DNA from: Micromonospora sp. MW-13
GTDB taxonomy: Bacteria > Actinomycetota > Actinomycetes > Mycobacteriales > Micromonosporaceae
Length of the DNA stretch: 64,000 nt
NCBI RefSeq assembly: GCF_003434305.1
Contig: NZ_QKKX01000005.1
Coordinates: 124,001 to 188,000, forward strand
Direction: 5' to 3'
Under the pieces are notes generated by a model that had not been told where the DNA came from, searched no databases, and saw only the letters and a program-made list of their open reading frames with translations. The position numbers were made by a program, and so were the translations under genes. This document shows, in pieces, positions 62,382-64,000 of this stretch (its first letter is position 1; each line of letters begins with the position of its first letter).

Positions 62382-63599
62382 TCAGCCGGCCAGCACGGCG
62401 GCGAGCTGCGCGACGGCCTGGTCGATCTCCTCGGCGGTGATCACCAGCGGCGGGGCCAGCCGGATCGTCGAGCCGTGGGTGTCCTTGGCCAGGACGCCCC
62501 GCTCCATCAGCCGCTCGCAGGCCTGCCGGCCGGTCATCAGCGCCGGGTCGATGTCCAGGCCGGCCCACAGGCCCCGGCCCCGGACGGCGACCAGCCCCTT
62601 GCCGACCAGCGACTGGAGGCCGGCGTGCAACCGCTCGCCCAGCTCGGCCGAGCGGCGCTGGAACTCGCCGGTGGCCAGCAGCCGGACCACCTCGGTGGCG
62701 ACGGCACAGGCCAGCGGGTTCCCGCCGAAGGTCGAGCCGTGCTGGCCGGGCTTGAGCACCCCCAGCACGTCGGCGTTCGCGGCGACCGCGGAGACCGGCA
62801 CGATGCCGCCGCCGAGCGCCTTGCCCAGCAGGTACATGTCCGGCACCACGCCTTCGTGCTCGCAGGCGAAGGTAGCCCCCGTCCGGCCCAGGCCGGACTG
62901 GATCTCGTCGGCGACGAGGAGCACGTTGCGCTCGGTGCAGACCCGGCGTACGCCCGGCAGGTAGCCCGCCGGCGGCACCACGACGCCCTGCTCGCCCTGG
63001 ATCGGCTCCAGCAGCACGGCGACGGTGTTCTCGTCGATCGCGGCGGCCAGCGCGTCCAGGTCGCCGTACGGGACGACGGTGAAGCCCGGGGTGTACGGCC
63101 CGAAGTCCGCCCGCGCGTCCTCGTCGGTGGAGAAGCTGACGATGGTGGTGGTACGGCCGTGGAAGTTGCCCTCGGCGACGACGATGTTCGCCTGCCCGGC
63201 CGGCACCCCCTTGACCTGGTAGCCCCACTTGCGGGCCACCTTGATCCCGGTCTCCACCGCCTCGGCCCCGGTGTTCATCGGCAGCACCAGGTCCTTGCCG
63301 CACAGCTCGGCCAGTTCCCGGCAGAAGTCGGCGAACTGGTCGTGGATGAACGCCCGGCTGGTGAGGGTCAGCCGGTCGAGCTGCGCGTGCGCGGCGGCGA
63401 CGAGCTGCGGGTGCCGGTGGCCGAAGTTGAGCGCCGAGTAGCCGGCGAGGCAGTCCAGGTAGCGCCGCCCGTCCACGTCGGTGAGCCAGACGCCCTCGGC
63501 AGAGGTGATCACCACCGGCAACGGGTGGTAGTTGTGCGCGGTGTAGCGCTCCGCGTCCCGGACCTCGCCCGGCGTCCGCAGCATGTCGTCCACGATCAC
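62382..63599 (-). CDS. rocD: Ornithine aminotransferase
   Basis: The 405-residue pyridoxal-phosphate enzyme converts ornithine to glutamate semialdehyde. Lys260 in LLGKALGGG is the cofactor lysine, Asp231 in VADEIQSGLGRTG contacts the pyridine ring, and NTGAEAVETGIKVARKWGY binds phosphate. The GTG start overlaps the upstream ddaH stop (GTGA). With ddaH it forms an arginine/methylarginine catabolic operon: citrulline and ornithine feed into glutamate. Confidence 0.95.
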   Translation of the reverse strand: MIVDDMLRTPGEVRDAERYTAHNYHPLPVVITSAEGVWLTDVDGRRYLDCLAGYSALNFGHRHPQLVAAAHAQLDRLTLTSRAFIHDQFADFCRELAELCGKDLVLPMNTGAEAVETGIKVARKWGYQVKGVPAGQANIVVAEGNFHGRTTTIVSFSTDEDARADFGPYTPGFTVVPYGDLDALAAAIDENTVAVLLEPIQGEQGVVVPPAGYLPGVRRVCTERNVLLVADEIQSGLGRTGATFACEHEGVVPDMYLLGKALGGGIVPVSAVAANADVLGVLKPGQHGSTFGGNPLACAVATEVVRLLATGEFQRRSAELGERLHAGLQSLVGKGLVAVRGRGLWAGLDIDPALMTGRQACERLMERGVLAKDTHGSTIRLAPPLVITAEEIDQAVAQLAAVLAG

Positions 63600-64000
63600 T
63601 TGCTCGCCTTTCCCTGACGGAGCCGCAACGTGCAGCACTTCGGTCCACCGCCGGCCTTGCGCAGCTCGGACAGGTCGACGCCGATGGTCTCGTAACCCCG
63701 GTCGCGCAGCTTCGCGGCCAGGCCGGTGGCCTGCGCGGGCAGCACCACGTGCCGGCCGTCGCCGACCGCGTTCAGCCCGAGCACCTCCGCGTCGGCCATG
63801 GTGGCGTGGACGGCGTCCGGGAACAGCCGGCGCAGCACGGCCTGGCTGCCGGGGGAGAACGCCTCCGGCAGGTACGCCACGGTCCGCTCGTCGAGCACGG
63901 TCAGCGCGGTGTCCAGGTGGTAGAAGCGCGGGTCGACGAGCTGCATGGTAATCACCGGATAGCCGAACACCTCCTGCAACTGGGCGTGCGCGGCGTGTGC
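63596..64000 (-). CDS. ddaH: Dimethylarginine dimethylaminohydrolase, 5' end cut by window
   Basis: The visible 134 C-terminal residues belong to the amidinotransferase-fold family. FYHLDTALTVLDE contains the catalytic His and the substrate-binding Asp, and KCCTLRL near the end contains the nucleophilic Cys. The enzyme hydrolyses methylarginines to citrulline; arginine deiminase-like activity on related substrates is the alternative. The start lies right of the window. It overlaps rocD by four bases. Confidence 0.9.
   Translation of the reverse strand, partial: AHAAHAQLQEVFGYPVITMQLVDPRFYHLDTALTVLDERTVAYLPEAFSPGSQAVLRRLFPDAVHATMADAEVLGLNAVGDGRHVVLPAQATGLAAKLRDRGYETIGVDLSELRKAGGGPKCCTLRLRQGKASK

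Overview
The window looks like core chromosome of a high-GC actinomycete, most probably a Micromonosporaceae member (Micromonospora or close kin). Support: very high GC with strong third-position bias, WhiB-family regulators, a sigR-rsrA redox switch, nickel superoxide dismutase with its SodX protease, a fused 2-oxoglutarate decarboxylase (Kgd type), actinobacterial-only small proteins (ribosomal bL37, a DUF6104-type protein) and many leaderless-looking promoters. I see no rRNA, tRNA, CRISPR array, prophage or intact insertion sequence. About 60 genes cover nearly all of it; the first (aroA) and last (ddaH) are cut by the window ends.

Layout. 1-6.3 kb: aroA, an SRAP protein, a WhiB-like regulator, a hydrolase, sigR-rsrA, bL37, a 71-residue biotin carrier and a GNAT enzyme. 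5.7-12.8 kb: TetR-controlled MFS exporter, a TPR-like protein, a SIS-domain sugar isomerase and a PdtaS-type histidine kinase. 12.8-18.2 kb: a polytopic glycosyltransferase, then a sulfate-assimilation operon (leader peptide, ferredoxin sulfite reductase, 52-residue zinc ribbon, APS reductase, sirohydrochlorin chelatase-like protein). 18.2-22.2 kb: WhiB1 with two CRP-like sites, a diacylglycerol kinase, a membrane protein, an RsbW-like protein, sodN/sodX. Together aroA, SRAP, sigR, rsrA, biotin carrier, pdtaS, whiB1 and the kinase recall the Rv3217c-Rv3227 neighbourhood of Mycobacterium tuberculosis, here with other genes inserted.

22.3-30.1 kb: malic enzyme, an MDR oxidoreductase, two paralogous lipoprotein hydrolases, and pta-ackA. 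30.2-34.3 kb: a surface polysaccharide group (repeat-containing membrane protein, deacetylase-GT2 fusion, GH6 lipoprotein that lacks the usual acid residue). 34.4-41.1 kb: kgd, an ABC-2 exporter and a hotdog protein. 41.2-43.0 kb: a GNAT-fold acyltransferase plus PlsC pair that may make ornithine-type lipid. 43.1-48.5 kb: DUF4097-PadR, then an MprAB-PepD-like envelope-stress system with matching 11-bp-periodic direct repeats. 48.7-58.4 kb: BON protein, GT4, Ser/Thr kinase, patatin, acyltransferase, CutA and a 1265-residue membrane protein carrying a 68-bp inverted-repeat insertion. 58.7-64 kb: desaturase, a frameshifted lipoprotein gene, pterin dehydratase-FHA pair, and ddaH-rocD of arginine catabolism.

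Most genes are orthologues of known families. The less ordinary material is small or regulatory: the extended SigR reading frame behind a SigR-type promoter, the cysteine leader peptide, the zinc ribbon inside the sulfur operon, the leaderless promoter set, the palindromic insertion inside a coding region, and the altered GH6 enzyme.
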